This document shows, piece after piece, positions 29,381 to 38,096 of a stretch of DNA of 64,000 nucleotides. Position numbers and translations under genes: made by a program. The notes under the pieces are model-generated. The model was not told the origin of the DNA. It did not search any database and worked only from the letters and a program-made list of their open reading frames with translations. The number at the start of each line of letters is the position of its first letter. The first letter of the stretch is position 1. The DNA lies in assembly GCF_014851565.1 (NCBI RefSeq), contig NZ_JACVAA010000004.1:186001-250000 (forward strand), given 5' to 3'. The DNA comes from Pseudomonas sp. PDM15. Lineage in GTDB: Bacteria > Pseudomonadota > Gammaproteobacteria > Pseudomonadales > Pseudomonadaceae.

Positions 29381-31036
29381 ATGGCCGCGGTTCAAGCCCC
29401 GCAGGCGCCCGCCTGGCTGGAGGAGCTGCGCCTGGCCTACGAGAGCGGCGCCCATGGCCAGTTCGTGCTGTACGGCAATGTCGCCGACCGCTTCCCGCTG
29501 GACGGCCGCCTGGTCAGCCTGACCCGCTATCTGGATGCGCGCCTGTTGGCCGCCTTCGACGTGGTCTTCCTTTACGATCCGGGCAATGGCCTTAGCCTGC
29601 TGCGCGGCGGCGAGCGCTTCGCCGAATGGCCGGCCGCGACGCAGGTGCAGCCCTGGCCGCACGAGCCGCGCGCGGCGGTGGAACTGATCAGCCGCTACCT
29701 GCGCTACCGCGCCAACCTACGCGCGCTGGGTCGCGGCGATAGCCAGCATGTGGCGGTGATACTGCGCGGCGCCGATCTGGTGCTGCCGGCCGGCCAGCCG
29801 GGCGACTTCGCCACCGCGAGCCTGGCCAGCCTGGTGCGTGACTGGGCCGCCGAGCCGCCGTTCAGCGACATGGCCTTCGCCAGTCTGCTGCTGGCCGACA
29901 ACCTCAACGACCTGCATCCGCTGGTGGCAAACAACCCGCGCATCGACCGCATCCAGGTGCCGCTACCGGACGTCGACGACCTGCGCCAGTGCTTGGCGCA
30001 GCTGCGCATCGATCACCCCAAGGCTTTCGCCGCCCAGGACGACGGTGCCGAGCAGGCGCTGGCCGGAGTCAGCCTCAGTGCCCTGGCCAGCCTGGTCAAG
30101 CGCCGTGCCCACGAGGGCAAGGTGCTCGGCGCGCGCGACTGGGCCGAGGCCAAGAAGGAACTGGTGGAGGCCGATAGCGCCGGACTGGTGGAGTTCATCG
30201 AGTCCGCCCGCACCCTCGACGACTACCACGCCCAAGAGGCGCTGAAGACCTGGCTGCGCCAGGACATGGCGCTGTGGCAGGCCGCCGACCTGCGCGCGCT
30301 GCCCAAGGGCTACATCTTTTGCGGCCCGGTGGGCACCGGCAAGACCTACCTGGTCGAGTGCCTGGCCGGCGAGGCCGGTGTGCCGGTGGTCAAACTGAAG
30401 AACTTCCGCGATCGCTGGGTCGGTTCCAGCGAAGGCAACCTGGAGAAAATCTTCCGTCTGATCCGGGGCCTCGGTCGCTGCATCGTATTTATCGACGAGG
30501 CCGACCAGACCCTCGGCAAGCGCGATGGTGGCAGTGGCGACAGCGGCCTGTCCGGACGACTGTACTCGATGATCGCCCAGGAGATGGGCAGCGCCGACAA
30601 CCGCGGCAAAGTCATCTGGATTCTCGCCTCCTCGCGTCCCGACCTGATCGAGGTGGATCTTAAGCGCCCCGGCCGGGTCGACGTGAAGATTCCCCTGCTG
30701 CCGACCACCAGCGTGGCGGAGAGCGCGGCATTGCTGCGGGCCCTGCTCAAGCGCTTCGACCTGCAACTGGAGCAGGCGCAGCTGGAGCAGCAGGCGCTGC
30801 CGCTGCTGCTCACGCCGGGTGCGGCCGAGGCCCTGGCGGTCAAGGTCTATCGCCAGGTACGCACCGCCCAACTGCCGGCTTTGGAGGCGCTGCAGCACTG
30901 CCTGCAGGGCTACCAGCCGCCGGTGCCTGAGCAGGTGCTGCGCCTGCAGATGCAGCTGGCCATTCGCGAGGCCACCGACATGGCCTTCGTTCCCGAAGTG
31001 CTGCGTGCCCTTGGTCAGGAGGCTGTCGACCCATGA
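29381..31036 (+). CDS. AAA+ ATPase of the PspA-linked operon
   Basis: This 551-residue protein has a clear AAA domain in its second half: Walker A GPVGTGKT (about 315-322), Walker B CIVFIDEADQ (about 367-376), sensor region WILASSRPDL and an arginine-finger segment KRPGRVD, as in the FtsH/Cdc48 class but without protease or metal site. The first 270 residues resemble a degenerate nucleotide-binding unit (VAVILRGADLVLPA, LLADNLNDLHPLV) with no Walker A, suggesting a tandem AAA protein with an inactive first copy. It follows the PspA-like gene by three bases and overlaps the next gene by four. By analogy with Vps4 acting on ESCRT-III, it may remodel the PspA polymer; this is inference. Confidence 0.8.
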   Translation: MAAVQAPQAPAWLEELRLAYESGAHGQFVLYGNVADRFPLDGRLVSLTRYLDARLLAAFDVVFLYDPGNGLSLLRGGERFAEWPAATQVQPWPHEPRAAVELISRYLRYRANLRALGRGDSQHVAVILRGADLVLPAGQPGDFATASLASLVRDWAAEPPFSDMAFASLLLADNLNDLHPLVANNPRIDRIQVPLPDVDDLRQCLAQLRIDHPKAFAAQDDGAEQALAGVSLSALASLVKRRAHEGKVLGARDWAEAKKELVEADSAGLVEFIESARTLDDYHAQEALKTWLRQDMALWQAADLRALPKGYIFCGPVGTGKTYLVECLAGEAGVPVVKLKNFRDRWVGSSEGNLEKIFRLIRGLGRCIVFIDEADQTLGKRDGGSGDSGLSGRLYSMIAQEMGSADNRGKVIWILASSRPDLIEVDLKRPGRVDVKIPLLPTTSVAESAALLRALLKRFDLQLEQAQLEQQALPLLLTPGAAEALAVKVYRQVRTAQLPALEALQHCLQGYQPPVPEQVLRLQMQLAIREATDMAFVPEVLRALGQEAVDP

Positions 31037-31884
31037 GTGCCGGGCGTTATCTGTGGGCCGCCTTCACGGCCCGTCCGCTGGGCATGCCGCTGCCGCCGAA
31101 CTGGTTTGGCCTGGCCGCCTTCGGCCTGCTCGGCTTATTCGTCAGTCCCGGCTTCTGGGTGCTCGGCGCCGGCCTGGAGCTGGCCTACCTGGGCCTGCTG
31201 GCCAGCAACAAGCGCTTCCGCACGGCGGTGGATGTTGGCGAGGTGCACATCGACCCTGCCGAGCAGCGCTACGAGGCGACGCTGGCCCTGCTCGGCGATA
31301 GCCAGCGCCAACGTCAGCAACGCATAGAGACGCGTGCCCGCGAGGTGCTGCAGCTGCTGTCGCGCTCGCCGCTGATGAGCGCCCATGCCGACAGCCTGGA
31401 GCAATTGGTGTGGCTCAATCTGCGCCTGCTGGTGGCCGGCCAGGCACTCAGCGTGGTGGTGGACACCGCCGCGGCGGATAGCGCCGAGCTGCAGCAGCAG
31501 GAAGACCAGATCGACCAGCGCCTGGCCGCCAGCGACCTGGGCGCCGAGCTGCGCCGCAGCCTGGAGCAGCAGAAGCAAGTAATCGACGCCCGCCAGGCGG
31601 CGCACGCCGAGGGGCTGCGGCGCAAGGAACATGTGGATGCCGAACTGGCGCGCATCGACCAGCAGATCGCGCTGATCCGCGAGCAAACCCTGCTGGCTAC
31701 CGACGAGGAGCAGATCGGCACGGCGCTCAACGCCCTCACCTCCTCGTTCAACGAGGCCAGCCGCTGGCTCAACGACCAGCGCGATCTGCTCGGCGTGCTC
31801 GAACTCAACGAACAACAGGGCCTGCCCAGCTACGTGCTGCAGGGACAGGGCAGCAAGCCTCAGGCCGTTACCGAAAAACAATAA
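31033..31884 (+). CDS. Membrane-anchored coiled-coil protein of the PspA-linked operon
   Basis: This 283-residue protein has one or two membrane segments at about 24-55 (FGLAAFGLLGLFVSPGFWVLGAGLELAYLG) and then about 220 largely helical residues with heptad-like Gln/Glu/Arg patterns (AELRRSLEQQKQVIDARQAAHAEGLRRKEHVDAELARIDQQIALI region), ending in a short flexible tail. I recognise no named family. The ATG overlaps the ATPase stop (ATGA), so production is coupled. Position in the operon suggests a link between the cytosolic PspA/AAA pair and the membrane. Confidence 0.65.
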   Translation: MSAGRYLWAAFTARPLGMPLPPNWFGLAAFGLLGLFVSPGFWVLGAGLELAYLGLLASNKRFRTAVDVGEVHIDPAEQRYEATLALLGDSQRQRQQRIETRAREVLQLLSRSPLMSAHADSLEQLVWLNLRLLVAGQALSVVVDTAAADSAELQQQEDQIDQRLAASDLGAELRRSLEQQKQVIDARQAAHAEGLRRKEHVDAELARIDQQIALIREQTLLATDEEQIGTALNALTSSFNEASRWLNDQRDLLGVLELNEQQGLPSYVLQGQGSKPQAVTEKQ

Positions 31885-31906
31885 TTCATCGACAGGGAGA
31901 CAAGTC

Positions 31907-33586
31907 ATGCACCCGAATCTTTTCCACCGTCAGCGCGGTAGCGCTGCCGGCAAGCTGATCACCATAGTGCTGGTGCTGGGCCTGCTCGGCCTGGGCGGCT
32001 GGCTGGTCAGCAAGGACATGCTCAAGGGCGGCGACAGTCCGCTGAGCAGCCTGCCCAGCAGTCTCGGTGGCGGCTCTGCCGCGCCTGAGCCGGCCGAACC
32101 GGTTACCGGCACGCCGGTGCTGCAGTCGGCAGCGCCCTACGAGATGAAGAACAACATCATCGATATCGACATCAGCGAGTACGCCGGCTACGGCGGCCTG
32201 ATCGTCGCCAACGGAGGCCTGGCGCCCAACCCGAACTCGATCTTCGCCAAGCAGTACGGCTTCCAGGTGCGCCTGAACAAGGGCGAGAGCGAGGAGTGGT
32301 CGGCGCTGAACAATGGCCAGATCGCCGCCGTGGCCACCACGGCTGACGTGCTGGCTGTGCTCGGTCGCCAGTTCGAAGTCACGGTGCCGGCGCAAATCGC
32401 CTTTTCCCGTGGTGCCGACCAGGTGGTGGTGGACAGCGATATCGCCAGCATCAACCAGCTCAAGGGCAAGGTGCTCGGCGCCAGCCAGTTCAACGAAAGC
32501 GAGTTCTTCATCCGTTACCTGGCCTCCGAGGCCGGCGTGCCGGTCAAGGTGCTGCGCGACCTGAACAGCCGCCCGGCGCCCAATGAGCTGGGCCTGGTGT
32601 TCTACGAGGACGCCTTCATCGCCTGTGATGCCTACGCCGCCGAGCTGGGCGGCAATGGCCGGCTGAATGGCTGCGTGGGCTGGTCGCCGCGTACCGACGA
32701 GGTGGTGGCCGAGTCCGCCGGTGCCGCGAAGATGCTGGTGTCCAACCGCAACCTGCTGGTGGTGGCGGATATCCTGGTGGTCAACAAGGGCTTCGCCAAC
32801 GCCCACCCGGACAAGGTCAAGGGCCTGGTCAACGGCCTGCTGGAAGGCAACCGCCTGCTGCGCGACGATCCCCAGGCCAATGCCGGCGTGGTCGCCCAGG
32901 CGTTCGGCTGGACCGCCCAGGAAACCCTCGATGAGCTGAGCAAGGTGCACCTGAGCAACCTGCCGGAGAACCTGGCCTTCTTCGATGGCAGCATCGACTC
33001 GGCCGGCTCCTTCCAGGGCATCTTCCAGTCCTCGGTGCTGGCTTATGGCGCGCTGATCAAGAATCCGGCCGACCCGGCACGCTTCGCCAACCTGCAGCAC
33101 CTCAAGGCGCTGGATGCCGGCGGTACGTTCAAGGGCCAGACCATCTCCATCGCGCCGATCCGCACCACCGGCAAGGTGGCGCTGGAAGGCGACGCGCTGC
33201 TGAGCAAGGACATCCGCTTCTTCTTCGAGGCCAACTCGGCCGAGCTGGACAAGGATGCCAAGGCCAACCAGGACTATCTGGACACCATCAAGAAATTCCT
33301 CCAGGTCAGCCCCGGCTCCATCGTCCTGCTGCGCGGCCACGTGGACAACGCCATGGTGCCGGACTTCGAACGCCAGGGCGGCCCGGCGCTGGTCAAGAGC
33401 ATGGCGCTGAAGGCCATGGAGCTGTCGCGCCAGCGCACCCAGTCGGTCAAGGATGCCCTGCTGGCCCGTCACACCGGCATCGCCGAAGACCGCATCGAGC
33501 TGGTCGGTCGCGGCTGGGAAGAGCCGATCGGCCAGGACAGCGAGCAGAACCGCCGCGTCGAAGTGCAGTGGTTCACCCTGGAGTGA
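31907..33586 (+). CDS. Membrane-anchored solute-binding/OmpA fusion protein
   Basis: This 559-residue protein joins three parts: an N-terminal membrane anchor (about 15-36, LITIVLVLGLLGLGGWLV), a Pro/Ser-rich linker and NMT1/SsuA-like periplasmic substrate-binding domain (about 75-400, with QIAAVATTADVLAVL and LGASQFNESEFFIRYLA), and a C-terminal OmpA-like domain (about 425-559, with LLRGHVDNAMV and AEDRIELVGRGWEEPI..NRRVEV). The OmpA part should bind peptidoglycan. No permease or ATPase of an ABC transporter is nearby. AGGGAGA precedes the ATG. A strong terminator follows at 33640, so it is the last gene of the unit. Confidence 0.8.
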   Translation: MHPNLFHRQRGSAAGKLITIVLVLGLLGLGGWLVSKDMLKGGDSPLSSLPSSLGGGSAAPEPAEPVTGTPVLQSAAPYEMKNNIIDIDISEYAGYGGLIVANGGLAPNPNSIFAKQYGFQVRLNKGESEEWSALNNGQIAAVATTADVLAVLGRQFEVTVPAQIAFSRGADQVVVDSDIASINQLKGKVLGASQFNESEFFIRYLASEAGVPVKVLRDLNSRPAPNELGLVFYEDAFIACDAYAAELGGNGRLNGCVGWSPRTDEVVAESAGAAKMLVSNRNLLVVADILVVNKGFANAHPDKVKGLVNGLLEGNRLLRDDPQANAGVVAQAFGWTAQETLDELSKVHLSNLPENLAFFDGSIDSAGSFQGIFQSSVLAYGALIKNPADPARFANLQHLKALDAGGTFKGQTISIAPIRTTGKVALEGDALLSKDIRFFFEANSAELDKDAKANQDYLDTIKKFLQVSPGSIVLLRGHVDNAMVPDFERQGGPALVKSMALKAMELSRQRTQSVKDALLARHTGIAEDRIELVGRGWEEPIGQDSEQNRRVEVQWFTLE

Positions 33587-33639
33587 CGGGCTGAGGCGGT
33601 GCCTGGCTTGCAGCCAGCGCCGCACGAATAGTCAGAGCA

Positions 33640-33668
33640 AAAACACCGGCGCAGCGCCGGTGTTTTTC
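33640..33668. terminator. Strong bidirectional terminator
   Basis: AAAAACACCGGCGC is followed after one base by GCGCCGGTGTTTTT, an uninterrupted stem with A-run and T-run on the two sides. It ends the four-gene PspA/AAA/OmpA transcript. Confidence 0.9.
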
Positions 33669-33819
33669 ACTGTGCTGGCAGGCCGCTGTTGCCTGCGGGC
33701 CCGCGCGAAGAAGCGGCTGCAGTGGCGCAGCCGAAGTAGACGCAGGGATTGCGTGGCGCGCGCCATCGGCCTAGGATGCGCGCCTTCTCCCCCTCAACCG
33801 ACAGCAAAGGAGGCACATC

Positions 33820-33861
33820 ATGCAGCAGCTGATCACCCTTTGCAGGTCGCGTCTGGTCTGA
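33820..33861 (+). CDS. Possible 13-residue leader peptide
   Basis: ATG at 33820 opens 13 codons (MQQLITLCRSRLV) closed by TGA, with AAAGGAGG six bases upstream, a better ribosome-binding site than that of rtcB itself. It may be a translated leader of the rtcB-prfH mRNA or the broken start of a lost gene whose continuation lies in another frame. Only the site and the short frame are visible; nothing proves translation. Confidence 0.3.
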   Translation: MQQLITLCRSRLV

Positions 33862-33950
33862 TTCTCTCCGCCGCTTTCGCTGCGGCGCGCGTCACCCGGC
33901 CCGGTCCTGCCACTCCCAACATTTTCATTTCAACCCATAGGGATTGGACC

Positions 33951-35087
33951 ATGGGCAATTGCATCCGCAATCTGTCCGACGGCGTCATATTGATCGCCGC
34001 GGACGACACCTGGATCGAAGGAAAAGCGATCCAACAACTCGAAACCACCGCTCGCCTGCCGGGCATGCAACGGGTGGCCGGCATGCCGGACCTGCACCCG
34101 GGGCGCGGCTATCCGGTCGGCGCGGCGTTCTTTTCCATCGGTCGCTTGTACCCGGCGCTGGTCGGCAACGACATCGGCTGCGGCATGGCTCTGTGGCGTA
34201 CCGATATATCGACGGCCAAGCTGCACCTGGACAAGCTCGAGAAGCGCCTGGGCAACCTAGATGCGCCGCTCGACGAGGACTGGGCCGAGGCGATTGCCGC
34301 CTTCGGCCTGCCAGCCTGCGGTCACGAGCGCTCGCTGGGCACCATCGGCGGCGGCAACCACTTCGCCGAGCTGCAGCAGCTCGACCTGAGCTATGACGAT
34401 GCCGCGCTGGAGCGGCTCGGCATCGCCCTCAACCGCCTGCTTCTGCTGGTACACAGCGGCTCGCGTGGGCTGGGCGAGGCGATCCTGCGTGAGCAGGTCG
34501 ACCTGTTCGGCCATGCCGGGCTGGAGGCTGGCAGCGAGGCCTGCACGCATTACCTGGCGCGCCACGACGGCGCCCTGCGTTTTGCCGAGGCCAACCGCCA
34601 ACTGATCGCCCGGCGCATGCTGGAGCGCCTGCGCGCCGACGGTGAGCCGCTGCTGGACGTCAACCACAACCTGGTGTCGCCGGCGTGCATCGTCGGTCGC
34701 GACGGCTGGCTGCACCGCAAGGGCGCCACGCCATCGGACCAGGGGGTGATGATGATCCCTGGTTCGCGTGGCGACTTCAGCTACCTGGTCGAACCGCTTG
34801 CCGACGAGCGCAGCCTGCTGTCCCTGGCACACGGGGCCGGGCGCAAATGGATGCGCAGCGAGTGCAAGGAGCGCCTGGCGTCGCGCTACAGCGTCGAACA
34901 GCTGGCTCGCACGGCGCTGGGCAGCCGGGTGATCTGTGCCGACCGGACATTGATCTACGAGGAGGCGCCGGAGGCCTACAAGGCCATCGATTCGGTGGTA
35001 GGCGCCCTGCGGGAAGCCGGGCTGGTGCGGGTACTGGCGCGGCTGAAGCCGGTGCTGACCTACAAGACGCGGGGAGGGTGCTGCTGA
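33951..35087 (+). CDS. rtcB: RtcB-family RNA ligase, PrfH-linked type
   Basis: RtcB joins RNA 2',3'-cyclic phosphate or 3'-phosphate ends to 5'-OH ends using GTP and Mn2+. The 378 residues are shorter than the classical form and match the branch coupled to release factor H. Metal and active-site residues are present: Asp74 and Cys77 in GNDIGCGM, His137 in GGGNHF, His168 in VHSGSRG, His239 in VNHN and the guanylate-accepting His294 in AHGAGR. The ATG at 33951 has only a weak upstream site. It overlaps prfH by one base (TGATG), as in other rtcB-prfH pairs, where the products repair and rescue ribosomes cut in the 16S decoding centre. Confidence 0.93.
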   Translation: MGNCIRNLSDGVILIAADDTWIEGKAIQQLETTARLPGMQRVAGMPDLHPGRGYPVGAAFFSIGRLYPALVGNDIGCGMALWRTDISTAKLHLDKLEKRLGNLDAPLDEDWAEAIAAFGLPACGHERSLGTIGGGNHFAELQQLDLSYDDAALERLGIALNRLLLLVHSGSRGLGEAILREQVDLFGHAGLEAGSEACTHYLARHDGALRFAEANRQLIARRMLERLRADGEPLLDVNHNLVSPACIVGRDGWLHRKGATPSDQGVMMIPGSRGDFSYLVEPLADERSLLSLAHGAGRKWMRSECKERLASRYSVEQLARTALGSRVICADRTLIYEEAPEAYKAIDSVVGALREAGLVRVLARLKPVLTYKTRGGCC

Positions 35088-35698
35088 TGATCCTCCTGCA
35101 ATTGTCGGCGGGCCAGGGCCCAGAGGAATGCGCGCTGGCGGTGGCCAAGGCGCTGCGCCGGCTGCTGGCGGAAGCCGAGGCGGCGCGGGTCGAGGTGCGT
35201 GTGCTGGAAGAGGAAGCCGGAGTGGCGCGCGGCACCCTGCGCTCCGTGCTGGTGGCGCTGCAGGGCGAGGAAGCCGAAGTACTGGCCGAGGCCTGGAGCG
35301 GTTCGCTGCTGTGGGTCTGTGCCAGTAGCTACCGGCCGAGCCATGGGCGCAAGAACTGGTTCTTCGGCGGGGCGTGCTTTGCCGCGCCGTCGGCCAGCCT
35401 GGAGAGCGAGATCCGCTTCGAGACACTGCGTTCGTCCGGCCCTGGTGGCCAGCACGTCAACACCACCGATTCGGCGGTGCGGGCGACTCACCTGGCCAGC
35501 GGCATCAGCGTCAAGGTGCAGAGCGAGCGCAGCCAGCATGCCAACAAGCGTCTGGCCGTGTTGCTGATCGCCCGGCGCCTGGCCGAGCGCGCTGAGGCAG
35601 CTGATGATCAGCTGCGTGCCGAGCGGCGCCTGCGCCACCATCGGCTGGAGCGCGGCAACCCGCGGCGCACCTTCCGCGGCGAGCGCTTCGTCGAGTGA
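35087..35698 (+). CDS. prfH: Peptide chain release factor homologue PrfH
   Basis: PrfH is a class I release-factor relative that lacks the stop-codon-recognition domain. The 203-residue product keeps the peptidyl-hydrolase loop with GGQ at residues 120-122 ([12 protein letters not shown]) and the family sequence [15 protein letters not shown]. The tail is basic, as in release factors. It should hydrolyse peptidyl-tRNA on ribosomes whose decoding centre is damaged, so that RtcB can reseal the rRNA. Translation is coupled to rtcB through the TGATG junction. A terminator starts five bases after the stop. Confidence 0.93.
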   Translation: MILLQLSAGQGPEECALAVAKALRRLLAEAEAARVEVRVLEEEAGVARGTLRSVLVALQGEEAEVLAEAWSGSLLWVCASSYRPSHGRKNWFFGGACFAAPSASLESEIRFETLRSSGPGGQHVNTTDSAVRATHLASGISVKVQSERSQHANKRLAVLLIARRLAERAEAADDQLRAERRLRHHRLERGNPRRTFRGERFVE

Positions 35699-35702
35699 AA
35701 TG

Positions 35703-35732
35703 AAAAACGGGGCCATTCGGCCCCGTTCTTTT
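35703..35732. terminator. Terminator between prfH and the TerC gene
   Basis: AAAAACGGGGCC and GGCCCCGTTCTTTT form a ten-base GC-rich stem around ATTC, flanked by A- and T-runs. It can serve prfH on the plus strand and the terC-type gene on the minus strand. Confidence 0.9.
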
Positions 35733-35748
35733 ATGCACAGCTTCCGGT

Positions 35749-36507
35749 TTACTCGCCCGGCATGTCCTTGCGCAGCTTGACCGGATCTTCCTTGCGGCCG
35801 CGGGCGATGCGCATGCGGATGTTGAGCGCCTCCACGGCCAGGGAGAAGGCCATGGCGAAGTAGACGTAGCCCTTTGGTACGTGGACTTCGAAGCTCTCGG
35901 CGATCAGCACGGTACCGACCACCACCAGGAAGGACAGGGCCAGCATCTTCAGTGACGGGTGCCTTTCGATGAAGTCGCTGATGGTGCCGGCGGCCAGCAT
36001 CATCACCAGCACGGCGACGATGATCGCGGCGACCATGACTGGTACGTGGGAGACCATGCCGACGGCGGTGATCACCGAGTCCAGGCTGAACACGATGTCG
36101 ATGATGGCGATCTGAATGATGGTGCCGATGAAGTTGCGCGCGGCGCCGCTGGGCTGCTCGCCGGTTTCGTCCTCGCCTTCCAGGCTGTGGTACATCTCAG
36201 TGCTGCTCTTCCACAGCAGGAACAGGCCGCCGAAGAACAGGATCAGGTCACGCCCGGAGATGCCTTGGCCGAACAGTTCGAACAGGTCGTTGGTCAGGCG
36301 CATGATCCAGGTGATCGACAGCAGCAGGCCGATGCGGGTGACCATCGCCAGCGCCAGGCCGAAGAAGCGGGTGCGCGCCTGCATGTGCGGCGGCATGCGA
36401 CCGACCAGGATGGCGATCATGATGATGTTGTCGATGCCGAGGACGATTTCCAGGGCCGTCAGGGTGAGAAAGGCAACCCAGATCTCCGGGTTGGTGAGCC
36501 ATTCCAT
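35749..36507 (-). CDS. TerC family integral membrane protein
   Basis: This 252-residue protein has about seven membrane segments and the family signatures EIVLGIDNIIMIAILVGRMP in the first half and IDIVFSLDSVITAVGM in the second, with the conserved acidic residues inside the membrane. TerC proteins have been linked to metal (Mn2+) export and metalation of secreted proteins; the family also includes tellurite-resistance members. No tellurite genes are nearby, so resistance is not implied. The ATG follows AAGGAA. It is the sole gene between the CitMHS transporter and prfH on its strand. Confidence 0.88.
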   Translation of the reverse strand: MEWLTNPEIWVAFLTLTALEIVLGIDNIIMIAILVGRMPPHMQARTRFFGLALAMVTRIGLLLSITWIMRLTNDLFELFGQGISGRDLILFFGGLFLLWKSSTEMYHSLEGEDETGEQPSGAARNFIGTIIQIAIIDIVFSLDSVITAVGMVSHVPVMVAAIIVAVLVMMLAAGTISDFIERHPSLKMLALSFLVVVGTVLIAESFEVHVPKGYVYFAMAFSLAVEALNIRMRIARGRKEDPVKLRKDMPGE

Positions 36508-36596
36508 TATCGATTCCTTTGTACGGTGGTAGGCGAAGGCCGCGCGGGCGGCGTGATTCTATCCGGCTTTGGGTGAAAATTGCGTCTACCGTCGGC

Positions 36597-37901
36597 TCAG
36601 CCGCCGAACATCGGGAACACGCCGAGCAGCAACGCTGCCACCAGTATGGCCAGGCAGATCAGTACTGCCCACTTGAGGGTGAAGCGCTGGTGGTCGCCGA
36701 ACTCGATCTTGGCCAGGCCAACCAGCAGGTAGGTCGAGGGTACCAGCGGGCTGAGCAGGTGCACCGGCTGGCCGACGATCGAGGCGCGGGCCATTTCCAC
36801 CGGGCTGATGCCGTAGTGGCTGGCGGCCTCGGCCAGCACCGGCAGTACGCCGTAGTAGAAGGCGTCGTTGGACATGAAGAAGGTGAACGGCATGCTCACC
36901 AAGGCGGTGATCACCGCCAGGTACGGCCCCATCGCTTCGGGAATCACCGCCAGCAGGCTCTTGGACATGGCCTCGACCATGCCGGTGCCGGACAGGATGC
37001 CGGTGAAGATGCCAGCGGCGAAGATCAGCCCGACCACCGCCAGCACGTTGCCGGCGTGGGCGGCAATGCGCTCCTTCTGCTGCTGCAGGCAGGGGTAGTT
37101 GATGATCATGGCGATGCTGAAGGCGATCATGAACAGCACCGGCAGCGGCAGCAGGCCGGCGATCAGGGTCGCCATCAGCGCGGCGGTCAGTGCGCCGTTG
37201 ATCCACAGCAGCTTGGGTCGACGCGCTTCCGGGTACTGCGAGACGCTGATCTCGGCGTGGTTGTCCTGCTCGTCCGGCAGGTGCAGCACGCCGAGGCGGG
37301 CGCGCTCGCGCTTGCCGTAGATCCAGGCGACACCGAACAGGGCGATGCAGCCGGCGATCATGGCCGGGATCATGGGCACGAAGATGTCCGACGGGTCGAC
37401 GTGCAGGGCGCTGGCGGCGCGCGCGGTGGGGCCGCCCCAGGGCGTCATGTTCATGATGCCGCCGGCGAGGATGATCAGTCCGGCCATGATCAGCGGGCTC
37501 ATGCCCAACCGGCTGTACAGCGGCAGCATGGCGGCGACGCAGATCATGTAGGTGGTGGCGCCGTCGCCGTCGAGGGAGACGATCAGGGCCAGCGCGGCGG
37601 TGCCCATCGACACCTTCAGCGGGTCGCCCTTGACCAGGCGCAGGATGGCGCGCACGGCCGGGTCGAACAGGCCGGAATCGATCATCAGGGCGAAGTAAAG
37701 AATAGCGAACATCAGCATCACCCCGGTGGGGGCGAGCTTGCCGATGCCTTCGAGCATCATCGGGCCGATGCCGGCGGCGAAACCGCCGATCAGGGCGAAG
37801 CTGATGGGGACGATGATCAGGGCGATCAGGGCGGACAGGCGTTTGCTCATGATCAGGTACATGAAGGTCATGACCATGGCGAAGCCGAGGAAAGTCAGCA
37901 T
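36597..37901 (-). CDS. Citrate transporter, CitMHS family
   Basis: This 434-residue secondary transporter has about twelve membrane segments. Family features include VSLDGDGATTYMICVAAMLPLY, GGIMNMTPWGGPTARAA, and FTFFMSNDAFYYGVLPVLAEAA. CitMHS proteins take up citrate complexed with Mg2+ or another divalent metal in symport with protons. The ATG at 37901 follows GGAGA and begins directly with the first membrane helix; the longer in-frame extension to 37979 is rich in Arg/Pro and improbable. No regulator is next to it in this window. Confidence 0.9.
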   Translation of the reverse strand: MLTFLGFAMVMTFMYLIMSKRLSALIALIIVPISFALIGGFAAGIGPMMLEGIGKLAPTGVMLMFAILYFALMIDSGLFDPAVRAILRLVKGDPLKVSMGTAALALIVSLDGDGATTYMICVAAMLPLYSRLGMSPLIMAGLIILAGGIMNMTPWGGPTARAASALHVDPSDIFVPMIPAMIAGCIALFGVAWIYGKRERARLGVLHLPDEQDNHAEISVSQYPEARRPKLLWINGALTAALMATLIAGLLPLPVLFMIAFSIAMIINYPCLQQQKERIAAHAGNVLAVVGLIFAAGIFTGILSGTGMVEAMSKSLLAVIPEAMGPYLAVITALVSMPFTFFMSNDAFYYGVLPVLAEAASHYGISPVEMARASIVGQPVHLLSPLVPSTYLLVGLAKIEFGDHQRFTLKWAVLICLAILVAALLLGVFPMFGG

Positions 37902-38096
37902 GGCTATCTCCGGACGGGCGCACGGCGGCATCGCGGCGAGGCCACGGGCAGGCGGTGGCGAGGCAAGGCGGGCACCCATCTTGTTGTTGTCGGGCCATCG
38001 GTCCGGGGACGATGGTGGACGGATGCTAGGCGGCGAAGCTTTCAGGCAGCTTTCGGCGTGCTAGCTTGGCGATGAAGGGACTTTGCGGAGGGCGTC

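Larger units (their letters stand above)
33587..33950. other. Intergenic region before rtcB
   Basis: This 364-base stretch carries the terminator at 33640-33668 and, at 33820-33861, a 13-codon reading frame behind an exceptionally good AAAGGAGG site. The rest shows no convincing gene. A sequence in another frame after 33840 (VASGLILSAAFAAARV) looks like the end of a signal peptide, so the region may hold a decayed gene or a leader. Confidence 0.5.

Noticed and set aside
33820..33950. A pseudogene remnant with a signal-peptide-like end before rtcB
   Set aside because: A hydrophobic stretch in one frame and a good ribosome-binding site in another are not enough to claim a broken gene; only the short leader is listed, at low confidence.
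35749..36507. The TerC gene as part of a tellurite-resistance operon
   Set aside because: No other ter genes are near; TerC proteins are widespread without tellurite resistance.
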